The notes: generated from the sequence alone by a model not told the origin. 64,000 bases of DNA from Pseudomonas sp. CHM02 (GCF_000612585.1 NZ_JFCA01000004.1:111090-175089), one strand, 5' to 3'; counted from the stretch's first letter, positions 36,632-47,035 are shown. Translations and numbers: made by a program.

Positions 36632-37498
36632 TCAGTTATCATGGGCATGGGAGTGAATCGTCAGCGCTCCCGGTACTTTCGTGCGCTCAAGCCCTCCACC
36701 GTCTAGCCACCATAGCGTCTGTTTATAAGCGCGCTGCAGCAAATCTTCTGTCTGGGCAAAATTGAATACAGAGACATCCACGGGGCACAAAGGTGGGACG
36801 ATATGCAGGCTGGTGAGGGTACGGAAGTGTTCGATGTCGCTCACCAATTGGCGCATGCTCATCAGGTTGACGGTATGCAGTGCTAAAGCGACCAGGCCTC
36901 GCGGAGGTTGTGTCAGGGCGCAACTCACCCCGGTGGGGACTACCACGACATTAGTGGCCCCCAGGGCCACGGCAGTTGAAATGGGTGTATTGCTTGCCAC
37001 ACCGCCATCGACCAGAAATCGATCGGCAATTTGTACACACGGGAACACGAGCGGGATGGCCGCGCTTGCTAATAACGCCTGCTTAAGTTCCCCACTGGAC
37101 AGCACTGTTTCGGCACCGCTGAGCAGATCAGTGGTGACGATGTGCAGGGGAAGTGCAGCCTCTTCAATGCGGTGAATGGGTAACGCTTGACCCAGTAGTC
37201 GATGCAAAGCCGCTGGTTGCAACAGGAAACCACGCCGCTTGATCAAGCCTCTACAGGTATCGAGCCAGGATAAAGGAAAGATGTCCTTTTTATTCAGACC
37301 ACGCCAGAAACCGGCGAGTGCTTCGACTCCTTCTGCATTGGGTCTTGCGGCAAAGTAGGCGCCATTGATTGCCCCTACCGAGGCTCCGACCACTATGTCA
37401 AAGCTTACATTGGCCTCCATCAAGGCCCGCAGCATCCCTACCTGAACAGCTCCCAAGCTGCCACCGCCAGCAAATACGATTGCAGTTTTGGTAACCAT
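36632..37498 (-). CDS. Patatin-like phospholipase
   Basis: A 288-residue patatin/RssA-type protein. The start at 37498 gives VTKTAIVFAGGGSLGAVQVG, with the GGGSLG oxyanion loop right after the first strand as in the family; longer starts add unrelated sequence. The Ser-Asp dyad is visible as S40 in GASVG and Asp in FLVDGGVASNTP. It probably hydrolyses acyl chains of phospholipids in the cytoplasm. No signal peptide. Convergent neighbours are absent; the epoxide hydrolase gene is divergent. Confidence 0.9.
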   Translation of the reverse strand: MVTKTAIVFAGGGSLGAVQVGMLRALMEANVSFDIVVGASVGAINGAYFAARPNAEGVEALAGFWRGLNKKDIFPLSWLDTCRGLIKRRGFLLQPAALHRLLGQALPIHRIEEAALPLHIVTTDLLSGAETVLSSGELKQALLASAAIPLVFPCVQIADRFLVDGGVASNTPISTAVALGATNVVVVPTGVSCALTQPPRGLVALALHTVNLMSMRQLVSDIEHFRTLTSLHIVPPLCPVDVSVFNFAQTEDLLQRAYKQTLWWLDGGGLERTKVPGALTIHSHAHDN

Positions 37499-37695
37499 GC
37501 TCGACGTCCCTCTGCAGTCTTGCGTCGATTGAGTGTAGCTGACGAGACACGCGTTACTGACCGGCCTTTGTATCCTCTCTTGCGACAGAGCGTTGCTTTT
37601 CGACGGGCTTATTCTTTCCTTTGCTACGGGCATAGTGATCTCGACTGAATCGACACCCAAACGGTTGTCGACAATCCGATGACACAGAGGAACTC

Positions 37696-38844
37696 ATGAT
37701 GTCCAACAGCACTCAACTGACGCCTTTTCGCATTGAGATCCCTCAGGCCGAACTGGATGATTTGCAGCGTCGTCTGAATAGCACCCGCTGGCCGGATCGT
37801 GAAACCGTTGGCGATCATTCCCAAGGCGCACAATTGGCCAAGGTGCAAGATCTGGTTGAGTACTGGCGTACCCAGTATGACTGGCGTCGATTCGAGGCAC
37901 GCTTGAACAGCTATCCGCAGTTCAAAACCGAAATTGATGGCCTGGGCATTCACTTCCTTCACATCGAATCGCCTCACGAAAACGCTTTACCGTTGATCAT
38001 GACCCACGGTTGGCCGGGTTCGATTGTCGAGTTCCTCGACAGCATCGATCCGTTGGTAAATCCAACTGCTCATGGTGGCGAAGCGAAAGACGCTTTCCAC
38101 GTGGTTCTGCCTTCTATTCCTGGCTATGGCTTCAGCGACAAACCGACCACTAAAGGTTGGAACCGCACCCGTATCGGTAATGCCTGGCACGAATTGATGC
38201 AGCGCCTTGGCTACACCCGTTATGTTGCGCAGGGTGGTGACTGGGGGAGTGTGGTGACCACTGAGATGGGGCGCTTGAAACTGGACGGCTTGGCGGCGAT
38301 TCACGTGAACCTGCCTTTTGTTGTTCCGGCCGATCTGCCTGCAGAGCTGAGCGCAGAAGAGCAAGCAGCACTCGATCAGTGCGTGCTGTTTGCTTCTGAC
38401 GGCATCGCCTATCACGACCTGCAAACCACTCGCCCAGAGACCATCGGCTTCTCGCTGGCGGACTCTCCTGTGGGTCAGGCTTCGTGGATCTACGAGAAGC
38501 TTGCGTCCTGGAGCGACAGTGGTGGCACTGCCGAGAGCGTGTTCTCTTACGACCAGATTCTCGACAACATCATGCTGTACTGGGTGACAAACAGCGGTGC
38601 ATCGTCGGCACGTATGTATGCCGAGCATCCAGGTCTTAACTTCGGTGCCATTCACCTTGATCTGCCAGTGGCTGTCTCGGTGTTCCCAGGAGAGATCTAC
38701 ACGCCGCCGAAGGCATGGGCCGAGCAGGCGTACAGCGATTTGATCTACTGGAATAAAGCGGAAAAAGGCGGCCATTTTGCGGCCTTTGAACAGCCTAAGA
38801 TTTTCGTCAATGAAGTGCGAGCGGCGTTCTCTACTGTTCGTTGA
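37696..38844 (+). CDS. Epoxide hydrolase (EHN-domain alpha/beta hydrolase)
   Basis: A 382-residue protein. Residues about 8-110 form the EHN domain (TPFRIEIPQAELDDLQRRL, STRWPD). The alpha/beta hydrolase core follows, with HGWPGSIVEF oxyanion motif and nucleophile D182 in QGGDWGSVV. Acid-base His lies near GGHFAAFEQP at the C-terminus. ATG at 37696 or 37699 may start it, since both follow GAGGAAC. It converts epoxides to diols; with the neighbouring glutathione S-transferase it suggests electrophile detoxification. Confidence 0.92.
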   Translation: MMSNSTQLTPFRIEIPQAELDDLQRRLNSTRWPDRETVGDHSQGAQLAKVQDLVEYWRTQYDWRRFEARLNSYPQFKTEIDGLGIHFLHIESPHENALPLIMTHGWPGSIVEFLDSIDPLVNPTAHGGEAKDAFHVVLPSIPGYGFSDKPTTKGWNRTRIGNAWHELMQRLGYTRYVAQGGDWGSVVTTEMGRLKLDGLAAIHVNLPFVVPADLPAELSAEEQAALDQCVLFASDGIAYHDLQTTRPETIGFSLADSPVGQASWIYEKLASWSDSGGTAESVFSYDQILDNIMLYWVTNSGASSARMYAEHPGLNFGAIHLDLPVAVSVFPGEIYTPPKAWAEQAYSDLIYWNKAEKGGHFAAFEQPKIFVNEVRAAFSTVR

Positions 38845-38921
38845 TGGCGGCTGGAGCGTTCGCGAAGTGATCGCGCATCTCTAGGTCCGCGTTTAACTGG
38901 GCTCGGCAGTATCCTACTGGC

Positions 38922-39542
38922 CTAATGTGTGCGCGGACTCTTCCCGTTCAGTTCTGCGGCCAACGCTGCCTGAGCGCTAGGGCGAGCACCGATACGTTCT
39001 TGGTAAGCGGCTAAAGCTGGCCACCGTCCCAGGTCAATCGAGAACCAGTCGAGCCATCTGAGTAACGTATAGAGGTAGGCATCTGCCACGGAAAATGCTT
39101 CGCCCAATAAATAGGGTTGCTGTGAAAGCGTTTGGTTGAGTGAGTCCACACGACGGAAGAGGCGGGTGTAGATTTGGTCGCGCACCTGCTGAGGGATATC
39201 TCGAAATAAGGGGCTCATTGCACAATTGAGCTCGCACGACAGAAAACTCAGGCACTCACGCAGGCGTACTCGCTGCCAGCTATCTGACGGAGGCGCCAAG
39301 CCTGCCGCGGGTTTGAGATCGGCAAGAAATTCGAGAATAGTCGAGCTTTCGGTAAGTACTTCTCCATTGTCGAGCATCAAGGCTGCGATGTACCCATGTG
39401 GGTTGATGCTCCAGTAATCCTCTCCTGCGGAAGTGGTTTTGGTGGCGTGGTCGACCTGGATTAGCTGAAATGGAACGTTCAGCTCACGCAATACGATATG
39501 GGGTGCCATCGAACAGGCTTCAGGAGTGAAATAGAGCTTCAT
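38922..39542 (-). CDS. Glutathione S-transferase (beta-class-like)
   Basis: A 206-residue GST. The start at 39542 gives KLYFTPEACSMAPHIVLREL, with C10 at the position used by bacterial beta-class enzymes. NPHGYIAALMLDNGEVLTES is the thioredoxin-like domain end and binds glutathione. The helical domain has LLGEAFSVADAYLYTLLRW. It conjugates or removes glutathione from electrophiles in the cytosol. It is convergent with the epoxide hydrolase gene. Confidence 0.93.
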   Translation of the reverse strand: MKLYFTPEACSMAPHIVLRELNVPFQLIQVDHATKTTSAGEDYWSINPHGYIAALMLDNGEVLTESSTILEFLADLKPAAGLAPPSDSWQRVRLRECLSFLSCELNCAMSPLFRDIPQQVRDQIYTRLFRRVDSLNQTLSQQPYLLGEAFSVADAYLYTLLRWLDWFSIDLGRWPALAAYQERIGARPSAQAALAAELNGKSPRTH

Positions 39543-40196
39543 GGGAGGGGCTCTCGTCGTGCGGATCTGGAAAATAGAAGGATAGCTCGCTGAGGAAAAT
39601 ATCGTGTTTGGCGGTGCTTCGACAGATGCGCCGTTCATCGGCAAAGCGCACGACGACAGAGGCGCCCAAAGGCTCGGTTTTCCACTCTCTCCCTTACGCC
39701 ATCAAGTCGTAACCAGGATTGTCGCTCCTGTGGCAACTGTGTAACCACCATAGCGTTATTTATGCGGTCTAGAGCGGAGGGCATAATTCACTGCAAGCCG
39801 GACCCAATTCAATAGTTTCGTTGTGACTCAAGCGGATCAACAATCCAGGCACTGATGAAACAGTATCCTTAGTTGCTGGGCGGACGCTTGAAAGATAGTC
39901 AGGGAACTACTTGGGTGTTTTGCTGCGCCGTAAAGAAAAGTGCTGTTTGCGACAAAGACCTGATCAGTTAGAACGAGCACCCTCTATTCATATCATTGTC
40001 TCTTTTGTGGCTACTAACAGTAGATCCCTGCGTTATTTATCCGTCTCTCACGCTCCGGCAGTATTTGTCCATGGGCAGATTTATTACTTGGCTGCCAACG
40101 TTGGTTCATCTCTTGGCTGCCGCAAATTTTGCGTTCTACGGGCCAGGCTGGGCCGGATCTATTTTCAGTACGGACGCAGAATCAGAGGCGGCGGCA
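39543..40196. other. Spacer without a recognised gene (654 bases)
   Basis: Nothing with family similarity was found. The plus-strand frame of the downstream enzyme stays open back to about 39996, but that extension has no homology to the family and is better read as non-coding leader. Confidence 0.4.
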
Positions 40197-40844
40197 ATGT
40201 TGACGAAAGACCAGATTACCTCCGGTGCATACCTCGAGAATTTCGGTGAGATGCCAAAAGATTTGTTGTGGACGCTAGAGCAGATCGAGCAATCCATGCG
40301 CGAAACGTTGGCCAAACGCCATGAACGTGGCGACATCTGGGTCTTTGGTTACGGTTCGTTGTTATGGAATCCCTTGTTGAACTTTGCAGGACAAAAACGA
40401 GCAACTTTACAAGGCTGGCACAGAAGCTTTTGCATGCGAATCATCGCTGGTCGAGCCACCGTCAGTACGCCGGGACGGATGTTGGCACTTGAACCAGGGG
40501 GCTCTACTCAGGGAGTCGCTTTCAGGTTGACCGAGCAGGTGGCACGAGAAGAGTTGATCCTGCTTTGGGTTCGGGAGATGCCAACCGGCGCTTATCGACC
40601 GGTTTGGGCGCCGATCGCTATGGATGACGGGACACACGCTACGGCATTGGTATTCGTCGCTGAGCCTGACCATCCGCTGTATGAAAAGGATGCGAGTGTT
40701 GAAGCCGTTACGCGGCACATTTCAGGAGCGTCCGGCCCTATGGGGAGTAACGCAGAGTATGTGCACAAGTTGAACAATGCATTATGCGAAAGCGGATTTG
40801 TTGATGACTATATCGGCGCATTGTCAGCGGGAATAACGCCCTGA
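40197..40844 (+). CDS. Gamma-glutamylcyclotransferase, ChaC-like
   Basis: A 215-residue protein. The start at 40197 is inferred from family length and from AGAGGCGG upstream. The substrate-binding motif IWVFGYGSLLWNP, RSFCMRIIAGRATV and the catalytic Glu in LWVREMPTGAYRPVW match the ChaC branch, which releases 5-oxoproline from glutathione. It is cytosolic. Flanked by a glutathione S-transferase and an efflux pump, which suggests glutathione turnover during electrophile stress. Confidence 0.88.
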   Translation: MLTKDQITSGAYLENFGEMPKDLLWTLEQIEQSMRETLAKRHERGDIWVFGYGSLLWNPLLNFAGQKRATLQGWHRSFCMRIIAGRATVSTPGRMLALEPGGSTQGVAFRLTEQVAREELILLWVREMPTGAYRPVWAPIAMDDGTHATALVFVAEPDHPLYEKDASVEAVTRHISGASGPMGSNAEYVHKLNNALCESGFVDDYIGALSAGITP

Positions 40845-41013
40845 ATTAAACCTGATGTTGTGTGTGTTGTGCTGTAAGTGTCCGGTTTCGGGAGGGAGTC
40901 TCTTTGCGCCCGAAATACATAAAAGTCAATTGCAAGACGTTTGGTAGTAGACCGGAGCTGGTATTCGATCGCTGCCTATCAAGACAGTCACTTAACTGAG
41001 TAGGAGAAAAGAA

Positions 41014-42198
41014 ATGATCGCCCATCACAAACGACTTTCCGTTGCGTTGAGTGCGCTCTTAGTGGCCGGCACAGCCGGAATCGCCGTGAAGTATGGCGAT
41101 CATTTTTCAGCCATTGAGTCAGTTCATGCGACAGAAGCAGCGGCCGCCCCTAAAACTGAAGTTGATGTCGCCACCGTGGTCTTTAAACAGATTAGCGAGT
41201 GGCAGAGTTATTCGGGTCGCCTGGAGGCGGTAGGCAAGGTCGATATTCGTCCATTGGTGCCTGGCACCATCGTTGCCGTACATTTCAAAGACGGAGCAAT
41301 GGTCAACAAAGGAGATCGCCTGTTCACTATTGATCAGCGTCCTTATCTGGCCGAGGTTGATCGTGCTGCCGGTCAATTGGCCGCTGCTGAGTCCCGCGCC
41401 GTCTATACGGCGACCGATGCCGCTCGCGCTGGGCGACTGATTGAATCCAATGCCATTTCCAAGCGCGATCTGGACGAGAAACAAAATGCTTCGCGCGAAG
41501 CGATCGCTAACGTGAAGGTGGCGAAGGCCGCACTCGACGCGGCCAAGGTCAATCTTTCCTACACCGAAATCACCGCCCCCATCGCCGGACGTGTATCGCG
41601 TGCGGAACTGACCGTTGGCAACGTAGTGTCGGCAGGCCCGGCGGCACCGGTGCTGACCAGCCTGGTTTCGGTGACGCCTATCTACGCATCCTTCGATGTC
41701 GATGAGCAAACCTACCTGCGCTACCTGAATCAGGCGTCAGGCAAACCTGCTCCCGTTTCCCTCGGTCTTGCTGACGAAACCGGTTACTCGCGCAACGGTG
41801 TGGTCGACTCCATCGACAACCAACTCGACACCCAATCGGGAACCATCCGTGTGCGGGCCCGTATCGATAACGCCAATGGTGCACTGATGCCGGGTCTGTA
41901 CGCACGTATCAAGGTGGGTGGCGGTAAACCAACGGACGCCGTATTGGTTGATGACTCTGCCATCGGCACCGATCAGGCGAAGAAATTTGTCCTGTTGGTC
42001 GGCCAGGGCGATGTCGTCGAGTACCGCGAGGTCACCCTGGGCAATCTGCACGATGGACTGCGCATCATCACTTCGGGTCTGAAGGCCGGTGATCGGGTGG
42101 TGGTCAGCGGTGTGCAGCGCGTACGTCCCAACGACACCGTGCACGCCAACGCCGTGGAAATGGCGAACATCGGTCGTGCTGCGAAGCCTTCGGCTTAA
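41014..42198 (+). CDS. RND efflux periplasmic adaptor (MexE/AcrA-like)
   Basis: A 394-residue membrane fusion protein. The N-terminal part is a signal or anchor helix (LSVALSALLVAGTAGIAV) with no lipobox cysteine, unlike many AcrA relatives. The barrel-sandwich halves are VDIRPLVPGTIVAVHF and LSYTEITAPIAGRVSRAELT, flanking an alpha-helical hairpin. The beta-barrel is about residues 210-300. It links the inner-membrane pump (15-base gap downstream) to the outer-membrane channel. A good AGGAGA site precedes the start. Confidence 0.94.
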   Translation: MIAHHKRLSVALSALLVAGTAGIAVKYGDHFSAIESVHATEAAAAPKTEVDVATVVFKQISEWQSYSGRLEAVGKVDIRPLVPGTIVAVHFKDGAMVNKGDRLFTIDQRPYLAEVDRAAGQLAAAESRAVYTATDAARAGRLIESNAISKRDLDEKQNASREAIANVKVAKAALDAAKVNLSYTEITAPIAGRVSRAELTVGNVVSAGPAAPVLTSLVSVTPIYASFDVDEQTYLRYLNQASGKPAPVSLGLADETGYSRNGVVDSIDNQLDTQSGTIRVRARIDNANGALMPGLYARIKVGGGKPTDAVLVDDSAIGTDQAKKFVLLVGQGDVVEYREVTLGNLHDGLRIITSGLKAGDRVVVSGVQRVRPNDTVHANAVEMANIGRAAKPSA

Positions 42199-42213
42199 CG
42201 AGAGAACATCATC

Positions 42214-45200
42214 ATGAATATCTCTAAATTCTTTATTGACCGGCCTATCTTCGCCGGCGTGCTGTCGGTGGTGGTGGTCCTGGCGGGGTTGATTGCCCTC
42301 ACCAAACTGCCGACCGCCGAATACCCTGAAGTGGTACCGCCCTCGGTGGTGGTGCGCGCCGAGTACCCGGGCGCCAACCCGAAAGTAATCGCCGAAACCG
42401 TTGCTTCGCCGATTGAAGAACAGATCAACGGCGTGGAAAACATGCTCTACATGCAGTCGCTGGCCAACAGCGACGGCAAGTTGACGACCACCGTCACCTT
42501 CAAGCTCGGTACTGATCCGGACAAGGCTCAGCAGTTTGTGCAGAACCGCGTGGCGCAGGCTTTGCCGCGTCTGCCTGAAGACGTGCAGCGCCTGGGCGTG
42601 ACCACGATCAAGTCCTCACCCACCCTGACCATGGGCGTGAGCATCACCTCGCCCAACCAGCGTTACGACCTGACTTATCTGCGCAACTATGCGTTGATCA
42701 ACGTCAAGGATCGCCTGGCGCGGATTCCTGGTGTGGGTGAAGTGGTGATGTGGGGTGCCGGCGACTACTCGATGCGCATCTGGCTCGACCCGCAAAAGGT
42801 CTCCCGCCTGAACATGACCGCTCTCGATGTGGTGAAAGCCATTCGTGAGCAGAACGTGCAGGTGGCAGCCGGTATCGTTGGCGGTGCGCCAATGCTCACC
42901 GACGTACCGATGCAGTTGAGCGTCAACGCCCAAGGCCGTTTGAAAACCGAGCAGGAATTTCGCGACATCATCCTGAAATCTTCCGGTGGCGCGATCACGC
43001 GGCTGTCGGATGTCGCTCGTGTGGAAATGGCCGCGTCCGAGTACACCTTGCGTGCACTGCTCGACAACAAGCCTGCCGTACAGATGATTATCTTCCAGCA
43101 ACCGGGTGCAAACTCGTTGCAGATTTCCGATGACGTACGCACCGTCATGGAAGAGATCAAGCAGGACATGCCGGATGGTGTCGATTACGGCATCAAGTAC
43201 GACCCCACCCAGTTTGTGCGTGACAGTATTCATGCCGTGATCCAGACCCTGCTGGAGGCGATTGCCCTGGTAGTACTGGTGGTCATCGTGTTCCTGCAGA
43301 CCTGGCGCGCCTCGCTGATTCCGTTGCTGGCGGTGCCGGTATCGATCATCGGTACTTTTGCATTGCTGCTGGGCTTTGGTTACACCATCAATGCCCTGTC
43401 GCTGTTCGGCATGGTGCTGGCAATCGGTATTGTGGTCGACGACGCCATCGTCGTGGTGGAAAACGTCGAGCGAAACATCGCCGATGGCCTGTCGCCGCGT
43501 GATGCGACCTACAAGGCCATGCAGGAAGTGAGCGGGCCGATCATCGCCATCGCGCTGACCCTGGTGGCGGTGTTCGTGCCGCTGGCTTTCATGTCCGGCC
43601 TGACCGGTCAGTTCTATCAACAGTTCGCGATGACCATTGCGATCTCTACTGTGATCTCGGCGTTCAACTCCCTGACCCTGTCGCCAGCGTTGTCCGCCAT
43701 CCTGCTCAAAGGGCATGACGAGCCGAAAGACCGTCTGACCCGGATCATGGACAAGCTGTTCGGTCGTTTCTTCAACGTCTTCAACCGCGTTTTCAACCGG
43801 GGTTCGGAAAACTATGGCAACGGTGTACGCCGTGTCGTTAACCGCAAGCTCGTGATGCTGGTGATCTACGGCATTCTGCTCGGTGGCGCGGTGTGGATGG
43901 GCAAAATCGTGCCGGGTGGTTTTGTGCCAGCACAAGACAAGGACTACGTGGTTGCTATCGCACAATTGCCTAGTGGCGCGACGTTGGATCGCACCGAGAA
44001 AGTCGTGCGTGACATGGGTGATATCGCCTTGGCCATTCCAGGCGTGAAGAACCTGCCGCAGTTTCCGGGGTTGTCGGTCAGCCTGACCAACTCGCCAAGC
44101 AGTGCCCTGGTATTCCCTGTACTTGAGCCGTCGAAGTATCGCTCCAAAGAAGAGTCCGCCTCGGCCATCGTTGCGCAGTTGAATGCCAGATATGCCGGGA
44201 TCAAGGACGCGGCCATCGCCGTATTCCCCCCACCGCCAGTGGCGGGCCTGGGGACGGTCGGTGGTTTCAAACTGATGATCGAAGACCGTGGTGCACTGGG
44301 CTTGGAGGCGCTGAACAAGGCGACTCAGGATTTCTTGGCTGCGGCTGCGAAGGCGCCGGAACTGGGCCCGGCATTCTCGATGTTCCAGATCAACATGCCT
44401 CAACTCAACGTTGACCTGGATCGGGTTAAGGCCAAGCAGTTGGGTGTGTCGGTCACTGATGTATTTGACACCCTGCAGATCTACCTGGGTTCGATGTACG
44501 TCAATGACTTCAACGCGTTCGGTCGTGTGTATCAAGTGCGGGCTCAGGCGGATGCGCCGTTCCGTGCTACCGCTGAAAACATTGGCTTGCTGAAAACCCG
44601 CAACGACAAAGGTGAGATGGTGCCGCTGTCGTCGCTGATCAAAGTGACCACCACCTATGGCCCGGAAATGGTCGTGCGCTACAACGGCTACACCGCTGCT
44701 GACATCAACGGTGGCCCGGCTCCCGGCTATTCGTCTGGCCAGGCTCAGGCGGCGGTCGATCGTATCGCCAAGGAAGTATTTCCACGCGGGATCAAGTACG
44801 AGTGGACTGACCTGACCTATCAACAGGTACTCGCTGGCAACGCGGCAATGTGGGTGTTCCCGATCAGCGTGTTGTTGGTGTTCCTGGTGTTGGCTGCCTT
44901 GTATGAAAGTCTGACCTTGCCATTGGCGATCATCCTGATCGTACCAATGAGCATTCTGTCGGCACTCGTGGGTGTGTGGCTGACCAATGGTGACAACAAC
45001 ATCTTCACCCAGATTGGTTTGATGGTGTTGGTGGGGCTGTCGGCGAAGAACGCCATCCTGATTGTCGAGTTCGCCCGCGAACTGGAAATGCAGGGCCGTT
45101 CCATTGTGCAGGCCGCGATCGAGGCCAGCCGCCTGCGTCTGCGTCCGATCCTGATGACGTCCATCGCCTTCATCATGGGGGTCGTGCCGTTGGTGTTCTC

Positions 45201-45483
45201 CACCGGCGCGGGTTCTGAAATGCGTCAGGCCATGGGTATTGCGGTGTTCTTCGGCATGCTGGGCGTGACTCTGTTCGGTCTGATGTTGACGCCGGTGTTC
45301 TACGTGTTGCTGCGCAAACTGTCGGGTGTGGAACACCTGGTGGATAAGCACGGTAAACACCCACACCTCGGTGCTGACCTCAACGACGACTTTAATATCA
45401 GTCCGGAACACACGCCCTACTCAAGTAGTGGCCATCACACTCAAGCATCAGCCCGCGTGCCTGAAGCCGCGTACCTGAAGTAA
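42214..45483 (+). CDS. RND efflux pump, inner-membrane transporter (MexF-like)
   Basis: A 1089-residue HAE1-family proton/drug antiporter with twelve helices and two large periplasmic loops. It starts ISKFFIDRPIFAGVLSVVVV, and the proton-relay Asp pair D409/D410 lies in GIVVDDAIVVVENVER. FLQTWRASLIPLLAVPVSIIG and the long helix pairing YKAMQEVSGPIIAIALTLVA match MexF. The last ~50 residues are a hydrophilic His-rich tail. With its neighbours it should expel hydrophobic or amphiphilic compounds. Specificity is not readable. Confidence 0.96.
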   Translation: MNISKFFIDRPIFAGVLSVVVVLAGLIALTKLPTAEYPEVVPPSVVVRAEYPGANPKVIAETVASPIEEQINGVENMLYMQSLANSDGKLTTTVTFKLGTDPDKAQQFVQNRVAQALPRLPEDVQRLGVTTIKSSPTLTMGVSITSPNQRYDLTYLRNYALINVKDRLARIPGVGEVVMWGAGDYSMRIWLDPQKVSRLNMTALDVVKAIREQNVQVAAGIVGGAPMLTDVPMQLSVNAQGRLKTEQEFRDIILKSSGGAITRLSDVARVEMAASEYTLRALLDNKPAVQMIIFQQPGANSLQISDDVRTVMEEIKQDMPDGVDYGIKYDPTQFVRDSIHAVIQTLLEAIALVVLVVIVFLQTWRASLIPLLAVPVSIIGTFALLLGFGYTINALSLFGMVLAIGIVVDDAIVVVENVERNIADGLSPRDATYKAMQEVSGPIIAIALTLVAVFVPLAFMSGLTGQFYQQFAMTIAISTVISAFNSLTLSPALSAILLKGHDEPKDRLTRIMDKLFGRFFNVFNRVFNRGSENYGNGVRRVVNRKLVMLVIYGILLGGAVWMGKIVPGGFVPAQDKDYVVAIAQLPSGATLDRTEKVVRDMGDIALAIPGVKNLPQFPGLSVSLTNSPSSALVFPVLEPSKYRSKEESASAIVAQLNARYAGIKDAAIAVFPPPPVAGLGTVGGFKLMIEDRGALGLEALNKATQDFLAAAAKAPELGPAFSMFQINMPQLNVDLDRVKAKQLGVSVTDVFDTLQIYLGSMYVNDFNAFGRVYQVRAQADAPFRATAENIGLLKTRNDKGEMVPLSSLIKVTTTYGPEMVVRYNGYTAADINGGPAPGYSSGQAQAAVDRIAKEVFPRGIKYEWTDLTYQQVLAGNAAMWVFPISVLLVFLVLAALYESLTLPLAIILIVPMSILSALVGVWLTNGDNNIFTQIGLMVLVGLSAKNAILIVEFARELEMQGRSIVQAAIEASRLRLRPILMTSIAFIMGVVPLVFSTGAGSEMRQAMGIAVFFGMLGVTLFGLMLTPVFYVLLRKLSGVEHLVDKHGKHPHLGADLNDDFNISPEHTPYSSSGHHTQASARVPEAAYLK

Positions 45484-45493
45484 GGAGAACGAC

Positions 45494-47002
45494 ATGAAAG
45501 TGTTTGCAATGAATCGGATGCTTTTAGGATCGGTCTGGTTGGCGACGATGTTGGTGACGGCCGGCTGCTCCCTGGCGCCGACTTACGAGAAACCTGATGT
45601 TTCTGCACCACAGGCTTTCAAAGAGGAAAAGGTTTCGGCACCGCTGTCTCCTGCCGAAGCCGGCAACTGGAAAACCGCCGAGCCGTCGGAGGACTTCACC
45701 AGGGGCGAGTGGTGGCGGGTGTTCAATGACACCACCCTGAATCACCTCGAAAGTCAGGCGCAGGATGCCAACCAGAATTTGGTTGCAGCGGCCGCACGGT
45801 TGAAGGAGGCGAGGGCGCTGAATCAGTCGGCTCGCTCGGCTCTGTTCCCCACCGTGGACGCGGGTTTCGGCCCGACCCGTCAGCGTGTGTCACCGGCGTC
45901 GCAGTTCCAGTCGGACAGCGGGCAGGGGGCGAGTCAAACCCTGTGGCGTGCCCAGACCGGTATCTCTTACGAGTTCGACATGTTTGGTCGCGTCGCCAAC
46001 ACGGTTGATGCGGCGGACGCGGAAACCCAGCGTAGCGAAGCCTTGTTCCATTCGGTGTTGTTGGCCTTGCAGGCGGATGTTGCACAGAACTATTTCGCGT
46101 TGCGTGAACTGGACGCGGAAATCGAGGTGTACAACCATGCCATCGAACTGCGTGAACAAGCCCTTAAACTGGTGCAGCAGCAATATGCGCTGGGCGATAT
46201 CAGTGAGCTGGATGTTGCGCGTGCCGAGTCTGAGTTAGCGACGGCCCGGTCGGATGCAATGACGGTGCAGCGTCTACGTGCGACGTCGGAGCACAGCCTC
46301 GCGGTGTTGCTGGGCAAAACACCGGCAGAGTTTTCGATGGCCGCCAATCCTTTACAGCCGGTGAATCTGCGTATCCCGGCAGGTTTGCCATCTTCACTGC
46401 TGGAGCGTCGTCCGGACATCGCCGCGGCCGAGCGCTCTATGGCTGCGGCGAACGCACGGATCGGCGTGACTAAAGCGGCGTTCTTCCCGTCATTGACGCT
46501 GACCGGCACTGCCGGTTTTGAGTCCGGTTCGCTGAGCAACTTGTTCAAATGGAGCAGCCGTACTTTCCTGCTTGGCCCGTTGGCGGGTACAGCGCTTGAC
46601 TTGCCGATCTTCGACGGTGGCCTGCGCAAGGGAAACCTGGCCAAGGCCCGGGCCGAGTACGAAGAAGATGTCGCCAACTATCGGCAACAGGTGCTGGTGG
46701 CGTTCCGTGAAGTAGAGGACAACCTCTCTGACCTGCGAGTGCTGGAAGACCAGACCCGGACGCAGTCGCAAGCTGTGGAGGCGTCAGGCCGGGCGGAGAA
46801 AGTCGCCCGGGCGCAGTACACCGAAGGCGATGTCATCTATCTCTCTGTCATCGACGCGGAGCGGACGGCGCTGCAATCACGCAGGGCGGCGGTGCAGTTG
46901 CAGGGCGCTCAAGCGGCGGCCACCGTGAACCTGATTCGCGCATTGGGTGGTGGCTGGGGTAATGCCAAACCGGCCACGTCTCAAGCGATCACGCAGCGGT
47001 AA
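45494..47002 (+). CDS. RND efflux outer-membrane channel lipoprotein (OprN/NodT-like)
   Basis: A 502-residue TolC-type outer-membrane factor. The signal sequence ends in a lipobox-like VTAGC with Cys25, so it is probably a lipoprotein; ATG at 45494 or 45509 could start it. LAPTYEKPDV follows as in NodT proteins. Two repeats of the coiled-coil/beta unit are seen (QAQDANQNLVAAAARLKEAR and LLERRPDIAAAERSMAAANA). It is the third gene of the pump operon, 10 bases after the transporter, and is followed by a terminator. Confidence 0.94.
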   Translation: MKVFAMNRMLLGSVWLATMLVTAGCSLAPTYEKPDVSAPQAFKEEKVSAPLSPAEAGNWKTAEPSEDFTRGEWWRVFNDTTLNHLESQAQDANQNLVAAAARLKEARALNQSARSALFPTVDAGFGPTRQRVSPASQFQSDSGQGASQTLWRAQTGISYEFDMFGRVANTVDAADAETQRSEALFHSVLLALQADVAQNYFALRELDAEIEVYNHAIELREQALKLVQQQYALGDISELDVARAESELATARSDAMTVQRLRATSEHSLAVLLGKTPAEFSMAANPLQPVNLRIPAGLPSSLLERRPDIAAAERSMAAANARIGVTKAAFFPSLTLTGTAGFESGSLSNLFKWSSRTFLLGPLAGTALDLPIFDGGLRKGNLAKARAEYEEDVANYRQQVLVAFREVEDNLSDLRVLEDQTRTQSQAVEASGRAEKVARAQYTEGDVIYLSVIDAERTALQSRRAAVQLQGAQAAATVNLIRALGGGWGNAKPATSQAITQR

Positions 47003-47035
47003 AGCTCGCTGACTATCACCGATGGAAAAACAGAG

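Noticed and set aside
40900..41013. MexT-type nod box before the RND pump operon
   Set aside because: A GAT/TAT-like half site near 40965-40980 was examined, but the second half-site and spacing do not fit the known MexT consensus.
42616..45411. 931-codon open frame opposite the RND pump gene
   Set aside because: It is the antisense of a well-supported MexF-like gene, is rich in His, Gln and Arg, and has no family match. High GC codon bias creates such frames.
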